From the NCBI GenBank assembly GCA_016711225.1, contig JADJTK010000052.1, positions 587,813 to 651,812 of the forward strand: DNA of 64,000 nucleotides, read 5' to 3'. The number at the start of each line of letters is the position of its first letter. The stretch's first letter is position 1. Positions 45,701 to 53,943 of the stretch are shown in pieces. The position numbers and the translations under genes are program-made. Below the pieces are notes generated by a model that had not been told where the DNA came from, did no database searches, and saw only the letters and a program-made list of their open reading frames with translations. This stretch comes from Opitutaceae bacterium (GTDB lineage: Bacteria; Verrucomicrobiota; Verrucomicrobiia; Opitutales; Opitutaceae).

Positions 45701-47463
45701 GTGATGGCGGCCTCGGCGGACTTGGTGGGGTCGGCCACGCTGGTGGCGCGCACGTGGTAGGTGCCGAGCGTGGCCGGTGCGGTGTAGGTGCCTCCCGCTG
45801 TCACGCTGCCGCCGCCGGCCTCGACGACGGACCAGGTGACGGCGGTATTGGTGGCGAAGGTGACTGTGGCGGTGAGGGGAGTGGTCGTTCCGCGGCCGAC
45901 CGTAGCGGAGGCTGGGGCGACCGCGACTGTCACGGCCGGAGGCACGCCGGCACCGGAGGCGAGGGTGTGGCTGCCATTCCAGTCGGTGGCGACGGTGAGC
46001 CAGACGGACTGGGTCGCGGCGTCGTACGACGCGAAGTAGCCCTGGTCGGCGAGGAGGGCGGAGCCGTCGAGACTGATCGCCGCCGGGATACCGCCCATGC
46101 CGCGGATGATAAAGGTGGGGTTCTTGATCGCGCCCGCGGCGTTGAGCGTGGCGCTAAAGGCGCCCGCGGCGGCGGTGAGCTCGTAGGCGCCGTAGGTCGC
46201 GTTGTACCCGGGTTTCGAATAGGCGACGCTGTCGGTGCGGCCGGCGCCGCCGGAGCCGGTGGTGACGAGGGTGCCGGTGCCGGCGGTGATCGTGGCGGCG
46301 AGGATGCGCTCGGTGCGGGTCACCTGGGTCTGTACGGCAGAGGTGCTGTGCTGGCCAATGACGGTGGCCACGGAGTAGCTCTGGTAGGGGTGGCCACTGT
46401 AGGTGTTCTCGTAGCCGTAGCCGGAGTAGGAAGTCTTGCCGACGGCGCCGTAGGGGAGCCCCCAGGCGCAGCGTTTGCTGCCGGTGGGACTGGTGTTGTC
46501 CATCAACTCGTATTGGTTGAGCTGGTAGGGCCACTGCCAGTTGACCGGCATCATCCACGCCCCGAAATCGGTGCCGACGCGGTTGGCCGAGGTGTGGCCC
46601 CAGTTGGTGCTGAACCAGGAGCCGCCGGTGTTGTGCTGGAGCCAAGTGAGGGTCTGCACCGCGCCCATCTCGGCGTCGGGGCTGGTGATCCACATCTGGG
46701 TGTAGGGGACGGTATTCGGCTGGGTGTAGTCCCAGGGGCTCTGCGGGGTGAGCGGGTCTCCCTGCGAGGTGAACTTGTATTTGTCGCCCCACGCCACGCC
46801 GGAGACGTTGGGGTTGGAGCCGTCGCCGCCGAACTGCATGTCGCCGTAGGGCGCGCGCGAGTCGGCGTCGAAAGAAAGGCCGCCGGCCCCGGCCGCGCTG
46901 GTGTCGAAGGTAATCGCGTAGATGGGGTGATCCTGACCGGTGGCGAAATACCAATGGATCGTGGCGGCGACGTTCACCCCGTTGAGCGGGTAGGTGAGCT
47001 TGAACTGGTGGATGGCGTGGTGCCGGCCGGTGAAGACGCGGTTATAGGTGCCGGTGGTGCCCGTGGAGACGTAGGCGGTATCGGAGTGGTGGTTCACGAC
47101 GTAGCCGAAACCGTTGTAGCTATGGGCACCGGTGCCGGTGATCACGCGCTCGGTGGTCGTGCCGGCCGGGGTGAACCGGTATTGGTAAAGCACTCCTCCA
47201 CGCGAGCCGCCGGGGTCGGCGGCATTGTTGCGGGAGAGGGCGGCGGAGCGCTGCCGACCGGCGGAATCAACCCAGCGGTAGACGTCGCAGGAGTAGCTGT
47301 TGGGCGTTTCGGCGGCGACGGCGAGGGGGGCGATCGGGGTTTGGGCGAGAAGCCCGGTGCCGAGACCAACGACAAGCAACACGGCCGAGAGGGAATGGCG
47401 CAGGGCGCGCGCGGCCGGAGAGACGGCAAAGAGACGGCGGAAGTCTCGGGTGGGTGTGTTCAT
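42711..47463 (-). pseudogene. GH44 endoglucanase/xyloglucanase with Ig and CBM-like domains, one frameshift
   Basis: Read from ATG 47463 (MNTPTRDFRRLFAVSPAARA and a signal segment). A roughly 450-residue N-terminal beta-rich domain is followed by two near-identical Big-type repeats (TLGTYHVRATSVADPTKSAE and TLGTYHVRATSVADATKFAE), then a CBM-like sandwich. Inside that sandwich, at the G-run 45038-45041, the frame changes; one base fewer joins HHVVVDLST to LNAEGDSFFEIVFF. After an FN3-like segment comes GH44: PWIYGMNFYQ, RMGGNRWTAYNWENNASNSG, acid/base in LDNEPELW, nucleophile in GLAITEWANGGNNH, and HIAGAIAVADNLGVFG. The shared module ends it. Both catalytic glutamates are present, so loss of function would come only from the frameshift. 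Confidence 0.82.
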
Positions 47464-47679
47464 GGGGGATTGATGCATCCGCCCGCCGCCCCAACGCCAC
47501 AACCGTGAAAGTCCCCCTCGGCGCGCTCCCGGCCGATCTTACCTCGGGTTCACTGTTCCTTGAGACAATTTTTAGCGAAGGACCGTTCGCGCGGCCGGGC
47601 TGGCGGCGCCGGGTGTGGGGCGCCCGGCCGAGCGGGCGGGCTTGGCAGCGGCGGGCCGGCCGTTACGGTGGCCGCCCTC

Positions 47680-48906
47680 ATGGCGACCCCCCCGTTTCCA
47701 CTCTCCGAATTGCGCCGCCGCATGCAGGCGGATCTCAACCACAACATCCTGCCGTTCTGGGCGCGGCATGCGTTCAAGCCGGACGGCAATCTCGTCGGCA
47801 TCATTACTCACGATCTGCGTGAGTTCGACGACGTGCCGCGCCATGTCGTGCTCTGTGCCCGAACGTTGTGGACGTACGCCGCCGCCGCCCGGCTCGACCC
47901 GCGCCCGGAATGGCTCGCTGTCGGCCGCAAGGCCCTCGCACTGCTCGAAGGCTCCTTCCGCGACACCCGCCACGGCGGCTATTTCTGGAGCCTTACCCGC
48001 GACCTGAAACCCCACTCCCCACGCAAGCAGGTCTACGCCGAGGCGTTCACCATCTACGGGCTCACCGAGTGGTACCAAGCCACCGGCGACAAGGCTGCCC
48101 TCGAGCGGGCCAAGGAGATGTTCGAGCTGATCGAGCGGCATGCCCGCGAGCCGAAGTTCGGCGGCTACATCGAGGCCCTCGACGCCGACTGGGGCCCGCT
48201 CGCCGACATGCGCCTGAGCGACAAGGACCTCAATTCCCCCAAGTCCAACAACACCCTGCTCCACATCCTGGAGGCCTACACCGCGCTTCTGCGCGCCTGG
48301 CCCGATGAACGCGTGCGCTCCGCCCTGCGCGACCTGCTCACCGTCATCCTCGACCGGGTGGTGACGCCCGACCCCTACACCCACTGTGCGCTCTTCTTCG
48401 ACTTGGAGTGGCGCTCGCTGTTGCCAAAGTTTTCCTACGGCCACGACATCGAGGCGAGCTGGCTGTTCTGGGAGGCGGCGGTGGCCGTCGACGACCCGGC
48501 TTTGCTGGCGCGTACCAAGCAGGCCGCCTTAGCGCTGGCCGACGGCGTACTCGCCCACGGACTCGATCCCGATGGAGCGGTGCTCTACGACGGCGACGCC
48601 TCCGGCGTGCTCTGCGCCGACAAACATTGGTGGCCGCAGGCCGAGGCCATCGTCGGTTTCCTCAACGCCTACCAGATCAGCGGCAAGGAGGCGTATCTGG
48701 TCGCGGCGACCCGGGCCTGGGAGTTCACCGAGAAGCATGTGATCGATGCGCAGCACGGCGAGTGGTTCGCCATCCTCGACCGCTCCGGGAAGGTCTACCC
48801 GGACTATCCGGAGTATGCCGACAGCCAGAAGATCGGTCCCTGGAAATGTCCCTACCACAACGGCCGCGCCTGCATCGAGGTGATCAAACGCGTGCCGGCC
48901 GCTTGA
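47680..48906 (+). CDS. N-acylglucosamine 2-epimerase family enzyme, cellobiose 2-epimerase-like
   Basis: A 408-residue cytoplasmic protein; start ATG 47680 (MATPPFPLSELRRRMQADLN) is preferred because upstream codons are GC-rich and unlike the family. The whole chain matches the alpha6/alpha6-barrel AGE/cellobiose 2-epimerase family: NHNILPFWARHAFKPDGNLV, RDTRHGGYFWSLTRD, SNNTLLHILEAYTALLRAW, SYGHDIEASWLFWEAA, DKHWWPQAEAIVGFLNAYQI, GPWKCPYHNGRACIEVIKR. The histidines in SYGHDIE and KCPYHNGR correspond to the catalytic pair. Such enzymes epimerise beta-1,4-linked disaccharides at the reducing end, which fits use of oligosaccharides released by the GH44 and other exported enzymes next door. It is read away from the array, 216 bp from the GH44 start. 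Confidence 0.9.
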   Translation: MATPPFPLSELRRRMQADLNHNILPFWARHAFKPDGNLVGIITHDLREFDDVPRHVVLCARTLWTYAAAARLDPRPEWLAVGRKALALLEGSFRDTRHGGYFWSLTRDLKPHSPRKQVYAEAFTIYGLTEWYQATGDKAALERAKEMFELIERHAREPKFGGYIEALDADWGPLADMRLSDKDLNSPKSNNTLLHILEAYTALLRAWPDERVRSALRDLLTVILDRVVTPDPYTHCALFFDLEWRSLLPKFSYGHDIEASWLFWEAAVAVDDPALLARTKQAALALADGVLAHGLDPDGAVLYDGDASGVLCADKHWWPQAEAIVGFLNAYQISGKEAYLVAATRAWEFTEKHVIDAQHGEWFAILDRSGKVYPDYPEYADSQKIGPWKCPYHNGRACIEVIKRVPAA

Positions 48907-49222
48907 GGACTTTCGTGGCGCAGGCCGCCGTTCCGGCCGATCGGGTAGGCTTGTATGGCGCAGGCCGCCGTGCCTGCGAGATCGGGGAGCGCAGGCCCGG
49001 CGGGTCCCCTTTTCCGTAGCGAACCCCGCCGGAGTCTCGTGTTTTCCGTAGCGAAGCTCGCAAGCCACGGCTGCGGCACGGCGTGCCTCCCGGGACCGGG
49101 AAGAGACAGGGGCGGTTTCCTAGAAGAGCTTCGGCGGTGAGCTCGCCCGCCTCCCGCCGCGCGCTTGCGCCTGGCGCGCGGCCTGCTCATCTTCCGCCCG
49201 CCGCTCCCCGGCTCCTTTGGCC
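48907..49222. other. Gene-free spacer with short direct repeats
   Basis: No gene is seen. Two copies of GGCGCAGGCCGCCGT lie at about 48918 and 48958, and two of TTTTCCGTAGCGAA at about 49010 and 49038; both are short dispersed intergenic repeats. Confidence 0.5.
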
Positions 49223-50482
49223 ATGACACCGCACCCACGCCCACTGCCCGATCTTACCAAGCGCGATTGGTCGTCCCTGCGCGACGACTTCCCGATCCTG
49301 AACCAACAGGTGAAGGGACATCCGCTCGTCTACCTCGACAGCGGTGCGTCTTCCCAGCACCCGGTGCAGGTGATCGAGGCGATGAGCCGCTACTACGAGC
49401 ACGACCACGCCAACGTTCACCGCGGTACCCATGCGTTGAGCGAGCGCTCTACCGCCGCCTATGAGGCCGCCCGTGATCGCGCCGCCGACTTCTTCAACGC
49501 CAAGCGGCGCGAGGAGATCGTCTTCACCCGCGGGGCCACCGAGGGTTTCAACCTCCTCGCGCGTGCCTGGGGCGACGCTCATATCAACGCCGGCGACACC
49601 ATCCTCCTCACCGAGATGGAGCACCACAGCAACCTCGTGCCCTGGCAGATGCTCGCCGAGCGCAAGAAGGCGAAGCTCGCGTTCATCCCCGTCAACGGCC
49701 TGGAGGGCAAACTCGATGCGGATGCTCTCGACCGCCTGCTCACCCCCGAGGTGAAGCTGTTCGCCTTCACCCACGTCTCGAACGTCTTCGGCTGCGTCAA
49801 TCCCGTCACCGATCTTTGCCGACGCGCCCGAGCCAAGGGCATCACCACCATTGTTGATGCCGCGCAGAGCGCCGGCCACCTGCCCCTGGACGTGCAGGCC
49901 ATCGGCTGCGACTTTCTCGTCTGCTCCGGGCACAAGATGCTTGGGCCCACCGGCAGTGGTGTGCTCTACGGCCGCTACGCCGCCCTCGAGGCCACGCCGC
50001 CCTTCCACGGCGGCGGCGAGATGATCGAGACCGTGCGCTTCGATCACAGCACCTATCGACTGCCGCCGGGCCGCTTCGAAGCCGGCACCCCGTCCATCGC
50101 CGAGGCCATCGGCTTGCATGCCGCGATGGACTATCTCGACGCGGTCGGACGCGACCGCATCCACAAGCACGATGCCGAGTTGGTTGCGCTGGCGCGCAGC
50201 GGGCTCGGGTCGCTGCCTGGGGTGCGGCTGCTCGGCCCCGCGGCGGGCGGCACCGGGCTGGTCACCTTCGTGATCGACGGCCTGCCGCCCTATGATCTCT
50301 CGACCTTCCTGGACGGGCGGGGCATCGCGATCCGCGGCGGCCACCACTGCACGATGCCGTTGCACAAGAAGCTCGGGTTGAGCGCGTCGGCCCGCGCGAG
50401 TTTTCATCTCTACAACACTCACGCCGAGGTCGAGTGCCTGGTGGAGGCCGTCGAGGCCGCGATCAAGTTCTTCGGGGTGTAA
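49223..50482 (+). CDS. sufS: Cysteine desulfurase, SufS type
   Basis: A 419-residue PLP enzyme; ATG 49223 is preferred over a TTG two codons earlier. The full class V aminotransferase fold is present: DDFPILNQQVKGHPLVYLDS, HANVHRGTHALSERSTAAYE, EMEHHSNLVPWQMLAERKKA, VDAAQSAGHLPLDVQAIGCD, and SGHKMLGPTG with the PLP lysine. GGHHCTMPLHKKLG near the C-terminus carries the catalytic cysteine in the RxGHHC context of SufS rather than IscS. It moves sulfur from cysteine to Fe-S cluster assembly. No other suf gene is within view downstream, where the degraded mobile region begins, so it may have lost its operon partners or be the operon's last gene. Confidence 0.93.
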   Translation: MTPHPRPLPDLTKRDWSSLRDDFPILNQQVKGHPLVYLDSGASSQHPVQVIEAMSRYYEHDHANVHRGTHALSERSTAAYEAARDRAADFFNAKRREEIVFTRGATEGFNLLARAWGDAHINAGDTILLTEMEHHSNLVPWQMLAERKKAKLAFIPVNGLEGKLDADALDRLLTPEVKLFAFTHVSNVFGCVNPVTDLCRRARAKGITTIVDAAQSAGHLPLDVQAIGCDFLVCSGHKMLGPTGSGVLYGRYAALEATPPFHGGGEMIETVRFDHSTYRLPPGRFEAGTPSIAEAIGLHAAMDYLDAVGRDRIHKHDAELVALARSGLGSLPGVRLLGPAAGGTGLVTFVIDGLPPYDLSTFLDGRGIAIRGGHHCTMPLHKKLGLSASARASFHLYNTHAEVECLVEAVEAAIKFFGV

Positions 50483-50704
50483 GCAGGTGGGTGGAGGAGT
50501 GCCACGTCGGCCGCCTGCAGGTCACCGTGGCGAGGTGGCTGGTTCGTGCCTATCGAAGTACCGGATCGGAATCTTCACCACAGAGGTCACGGAGACCACA
50601 GAGACTCGGAAGAGGTTAACCGCAAAGAACGCAGAGAGCGCAGAGGATCGGAATAGGTGCCCGCGGATTTCACGGATGGCGCGGATCGATCCTGCGACCA
50701 ACTA
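50483..50704. repeat. Spacer with short dispersed repeats
   Basis: No gene is seen. It contains CCACAGAGGTCACGGAG (about 50579) and GCAAAGAACGCAGAGAGCGC (about 50622). The first motif recurs at about 57970 (CCACAGAGGACACGGAGG) and inverted at about 58095 (CCTCCGTGACCTCTGTGG). Confidence 0.6.
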
Positions 50705-50728
50705 AGGTTTTGCGCGGCGCAAAAACCT
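50705..50728. repeat. Family 1 palindrome abutting the intron fragment
   Basis: AGGTTTTGCG-CGG-CGCAAAAACCT, a near-perfect stem-loop of the same family as 19868, 21906 and 25549. The intron 3' fragment starts on the very next base. Confidence 0.75.
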
Positions 50729-50877
50729 GGGTCGTCTCCCTGCAGGAGGCCTGGCTCGGCCATTATCCCAAAGGCGCCGCACGCGTCGATGAATGATGGA
50801 GACTGGAATCGCCCGGTACGGACCCGTACGCCGGGTGGTGTGGGGGCCGGCGGCTAACTACCGCCGGCTACCCGATT
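50729..50877 (+). mobile_element. Truncated 3' end of a group II intron
   Basis: 149 bp matching the last 152 bp of the intron at 54478-56388. It starts inside the reverse-transcriptase C-terminus (GVVSLQEAW, then HYPKGAARVDE and TGA) and includes the same domain V/VI region ending CTACCCGATT. The only visible length difference is one codon missing (LAYHYP against LGHYP). Its 3' end lies 12 bp from the stop codon of the minus-strand cassette-like gene 50890-51222, where an attC site would be expected. Confidence 0.85.
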
Positions 50878-50889
50878 GGGCCGATTTCT

Positions 50890-51222
50890 TCATTTCACGA
50901 AATGCTCCCAGAATTGAATCGCTCCATAGAACATGACCGAAGCAGCGAGAACGCCCACCGACAGAATCAGAAACTTGAAAATGACATTCCCGAATCGAGC
51001 TGGCTCCAATTGATCGAAGGGATGGACCTTCTCGGCCTTGATTCGCTCGAAATCAAAATCCCGCCCTTCTTCAATTCTCGCTTCACCCTTCTCGAGCGCC
51101 TCCTCGATCTTCCCGCGGAGATAGATTAATCCATCCCGGCTGGCGGTGAATTCGCCGCTAGGATCGCCGTACTTGTCATAGGATGTGCCCCATGTCGCGG
51201 ATCTTGGCTTCGCGTGCTTCAT
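50890..51222 (-). CDS. Small C-tail-anchored membrane protein, unknown; cassette-like
   Basis: A 110-residue protein. I use ATG 51222 (MKHAKPRSATWGTSYDKYGD) because it follows an AAAGAAG ribosome-binding site and lies directly after an attC-like core (GTTGGGC at 51241-51235); the longer open frame upstream crosses that core and a stem-loop. The N-terminal two thirds are charged (YLRGKIEEALEKGEARIEEG, a likely helix), and the C-terminus is a single membrane span (FKFLILSVGVLAASVMFYGA). I do not recognise the family. The position, size and isolation fit an integron cassette gene. Confidence 0.7.
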   Translation of the reverse strand: MKHAKPRSATWGTSYDKYGDPSGEFTASRDGLIYLRGKIEEALEKGEARIEEGRDFDFERIKAEKVHPFDQLEPARFGNVIFKFLILSVGVLAASVMFYGAIQFWEHFVK

Positions 51223-51234
51223 TGGTCTTCTTTC

Positions 51235-51262
51235 GCCCAACGCTCCGTAGGGGTGATCCGTG
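51235..51262 (-). repeat. attC-like half site
   Basis: On the minus strand the core GTTGGGC stands 13 bp before the start of the 50890-51222 gene, as in the full attC-like sites nearby. The second half of the site is not recognisable; the sequence beyond runs into the stem-loop at 51303 and the decayed transposase. Confidence 0.45.
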
Positions 51263-51302
51263 ATCGTTCTGGTACAATCAAAAATAGATGGGATGGGGCG
51301 CA

Positions 51303-51327
51303 GGGGAAGGGGCGCAGCCCCTTCCCC
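51303..51327. terminator. Strong GC stem-loop
   Basis: Perfect 11-bp stem GGGGAAGGGGC / GCCCCTTCCCC with a 3-base loop and no U-tract. It could be a terminator or the end structure of a mobile element. The rest of 51263-51603 has no gene that I can see. Confidence 0.45.
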
Positions 51328-51603
51328 GCTCTCCGCTTGGGATCGGGGTGTTGGCTGTATCAGAAGAGTACGGTCCGGAGTTGTCAACGGAGGATCCGGT
51401 ATTTGGCTTTCGGTGCCTTGCGGCCTGGGCGGCAGGAATCAAACGCTCTGAGCATACGAGGCTTTGACCTTAGCTTCCGCCGCCCCGGGTATGCTTCCAC
51501 CTGAAACGACTACTCAGAGAACGATGCCGAAAACATCCCTCCCTATGGCTGTCGCCGGGTGGCTGCTCCGCAAATGCATCAAACAACGACCCCAAATCAG
51601 CCC

Positions 51604-52870
51604 ATGAATACTCCTGAGGTAACTCCAACCTATGACCTGATCGTCTCCCCGATCGTTCCGACGCTCCGTGGCCGTCGTTCTCTGCACCCGGCTCTCGACG
51701 GTGTCCTCGCCGAGCACACTGGTCAGCACCGCGCCCGAAGAACTCGCCGACCGGTGGTGGATGCAGCTCAAACGCGACCATCCGCTGGCCCGCCTGATCG
51801 TCGCCTTCGAGCAACCCGCCCCTAACCTGCTGGCGTTTTTCGCTCTCGCGGTGCGGCCGCCATTTTTGCCCTCAACCCTTCGGCTACTTGGGCGTACCGG
51901 CGGTCCCTTGTCGTCTCCCACGCGCGCACCGATAGCTCCGACGCTAAACACCAAGCTCTTTGTGTTGCACCATCTCGCGGAACTCACGGTTTGACCCCGC
52001 CGCCTCCGGCTCTGGTGGAGCTGGATCGTCTTTTTGCGAGGCGCGCCGCAAACTGGTCAATCAGCGCACGGCCACCACCAACCGATTACAGGCTGTGCTC
52101 AAGCGCTACTATCCCCAGGCCCCCGCAGCTCATGCACGAGGACATTTGGCGGCGATGAACCTGGCCTTTCTCCGGCGGTGGCCTTCGCCCCAAGCCCCCG
52201 CAATCTTCCCGCCTCGCCACCCTCAAGAGCTTCTTTCATAAACACGGCAGTCGCAGCGCGGACCGCTGGGAGCAGCGCGCCGCCGTGCTGTCTTCACTGG
52301 TGGCCCTTTCGGCTGAGGAACCCATCTCCGATCTGTTGGAAGGCTCCGTCTTGGTCAATTTGTTGGAGACGCTCAATGCCGCCATCACTCGCTACGATTC
52401 CACCATAACCGATCTCTTCGAGGCCCAACCGATGACCAACTCGCCCAGGTCAACGCGTTGCCGGGCGCCGGACCCATCCTCTCGCCGCGCCTGCTTGTCG
52501 CGCTGGGCCAGTTCGCCGACAACCGTCCATGCGCCGAGGATCTGGCCGCCGCCGCTGGATCGCCCGGTGACTGACCAAAGTGGCCGGATGCGAAAGGTCT
52601 ACCGGCGCCTGCGCTGCGAGCATACCCGCCAGACCTTCGTGGAGTGGGTCAAGGTTTTGTGTAAGCACTCGGTCTGGTCGGCGGCTTATGTTCAACGTCG
52701 CCAGCAGGCCGGTCATGGATTCCATATTATCCTACGTGCACTTGCCTCATAAATGGATCCGCATCCTGTGGAAATGCTGGCATGACGGAGTCCCTTATAA
52801 CGAAGACATTTACTCCAAACGGTTCCGCGAAAAGGGCAGCCCCCTGGTGCCGTCAGCTGCGGCAGCTTAG
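51604..52870 (+). pseudogene. Decayed IS110-family transposase
   Basis: Stretches in all three plus frames match one IS110-family (DEDD/Transposase_20) protein in order: TPTYDLIV then PDRSDAP, LARLIVAFEQPAPNLLAFF, VVSHARTDSSDAK, RRKLVNQRTATTNRLQAVLK, SLVALSAEEPISDLLEGSVL, ALPGAGPILSPRLLVALGQF, and the C-terminal HLPHKWIRILWKCWHDGVPY with YSKRFREKGSPLV. At least five frame changes and an internal stop make it non-functional. No terminal repeats were identified. It splits the cassette array between the half site at 51235 and the degenerate site at 52892. Confidence 0.78.
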
Positions 52871-52891
52871 TTCAAATTTATCTCGACAGAT

Positions 52892-52942
52892 GTCCTCAGA
52901 GCCAAGGTCAGCCATGCCGAACTGCGGACTTTATAGTTGAGG
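52892..52942 (-). repeat. Degenerate attC-like site H
   Basis: The plus strand has AGGTCAGCCATGCCG and TGCGGACTTTATAGTTGAGG, aligning with AGGTGAGCCATGGCGG and GGCGGACGCTTT of site E but with a shorter loop. The R'-side core is missing next to the transposase remnant. The stop codon of the 52931-53278 gene lies inside it, as is usual for cassettes. Confidence 0.5.
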
Positions 52943-53278
52943 AGGGCATCGTAGAGGCATTGCGCTGTAGTGACTGGTTCGGCCCGTTCCTTCTGTATGC
53001 CAGAATGACAAGGAGCAGGGAGGTAATCGAAAACAGATGCCTCGTAGTAACCCGAGGCCCAAAAGTCCTTGGTAAATCCGAACATCTTTTAGGCCCCACC
53101 GAATAGCATCTACGCCTTCATGCGCGACCGCCCAATCCTTGCTTGAAACTCCGATATCTGCCTTTTCGTAGCCTTGCTGGATGCGAAACGCGGCATCATA
53201 GCTTTTCTCGGCACCATACCAGGCCAGCGATAGCCCGATAATCGCGATGACAAGAGTGATAATAGCCGCAGTTTTCAT
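52931..53278 (-). CDS. Small membrane protein, cassette gene, unknown
   Basis: A 115-residue protein starting at ATG 53278, immediately after attC-like site B. An N-terminal membrane span (TAAIITLVIAIIGLSLAWYG) is followed by a soluble helix (SYDAAFRIQQGYEKADIGVS) and a second hydrophobic stretch (YQGLLGLGLLRGICF). A different frame, also open at the 3' end (52867-53085), makes a frame error possible near 53085. Family unknown. The stop lies inside the degenerate site H. Confidence 0.6.
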   Translation of the reverse strand: MKTAAIITLVIAIIGLSLAWYGAEKSYDAAFRIQQGYEKADIGVSSKDWAVAHEGVDAIRWGLKDVRIYQGLLGLGLLRGICFRLPPCSLSFWHTEGTGRTSHYSAMPLRCPPQL

Positions 53279-53279
53279 C

Positions 53280-53353
53280 GCCGAACGCTTACGGATGAGG
53301 GACGACGGGCACCTGACTCGGCTTGGAAGGCGGGGACTTTCCCGGAGTTCCCT
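53280..53353 (-). repeat. attC-like site B
   Basis: Minus-strand layout: outer core AGGGAAC, then CTCCGGGAAAGTCCCCGCC, TTCCAAGC, loop, and terminal core GTTCGGC, one base before the next ORF's ATG. It shares the CGCCTTCCAAGC block and length (about 74 bp) with sites A, D and E. Confidence 0.65.
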
Positions 53354-53451
53354 CTGGCCGCTTTGGGCAGGTTTTTCTTTTCTCTGGGCACGCCTTCGAA
53401 CTTCTCCCTTTAGGGCTTGATAGCGACCAAGTTCACGCCGCCGATGATGTC

Positions 53452-53866
53452 CTAAAGTGCGGCGTGGTCAGAGGTGAACTCCGCGACGAAAACTTCGGAA
53501 TAGCCGGATGAAACCGTCCCGCTAACCCTGACAATCAGGACTTCATGCTCGTCATGGTCGAGCAGGATGAATCCATCAGGACGCCTGCGATACCTAAAGA
53601 CTTGGCTTTGTTCGGTAATCGCTGTCTCAGCGTAAAACGAAGGCTTTACCTCGTCGAATCCGCTGACACCGCCGCTTCGCTTCCGTCGGACCATCGATCA
53701 CGGCCTCGGTCTCAGAAAACATCACCAGATAGCTTGTCCGGGAGATGTCCCTTCGATGCGCGTGTGAGAGTCCATAAGACCAACCAAGAAAAAGATCATC
53801 ACGCCAATCAGCACAGAGGCCGATAGATGCGAACAGCAGGAACGCGAGAATCGAGATCGGCTTCAT
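53452..53866 (-). pseudogene. Small exported protein, cassette gene with one frame change
   Basis: Start ATG 53866 lies 4 bp after the terminal core of site A. The signal peptide MKPISILAFLLFASIGLCAD is clear. The first frame reads to VMFSETEAVIDGPTEAKRR, and an adjacent frame continues SGGVSGFDEVKPSFYAETAI, FILLDHDEHEVLIVRVSG and VFVAEFTSDHAAL to a stop at 53452. One extra base near 53680-53694 explains the switch. The joined protein would be about 137 residues, periplasmic or secreted, family unknown. Confidence 0.6.
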
Positions 53867-53870
53867 TTTT

Positions 53871-53943
53871 GCCCAACGTCAGAGGTCTGCCGCTCCGGGC
53901 ACCGGACCGTGATTGGAAGGCGGACGCTCTACCGGAGTTGGCA
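53871..53943 (-). repeat. attC-like site A
   Basis: 73 bp. On the minus strand: outer core TGCCAAC, then TCCGGTAGAGCGTCCGCC, TTCCAA, a loop, GGCAGACCTCT (pairing with AGAGCGTCCGCC with a few unpaired bases) and terminal core GTTGGGC, which complements the outer core. This is the best-preserved site. Confidence 0.7.

Noticed and set aside
45470..45800. Direct repeat of about 90 bp
   Set aside because: It encodes the two tandem Big-type domains of the GH44 protein (TLGTYHVRATSVADxTKxAE), so it is ordinary domain duplication.
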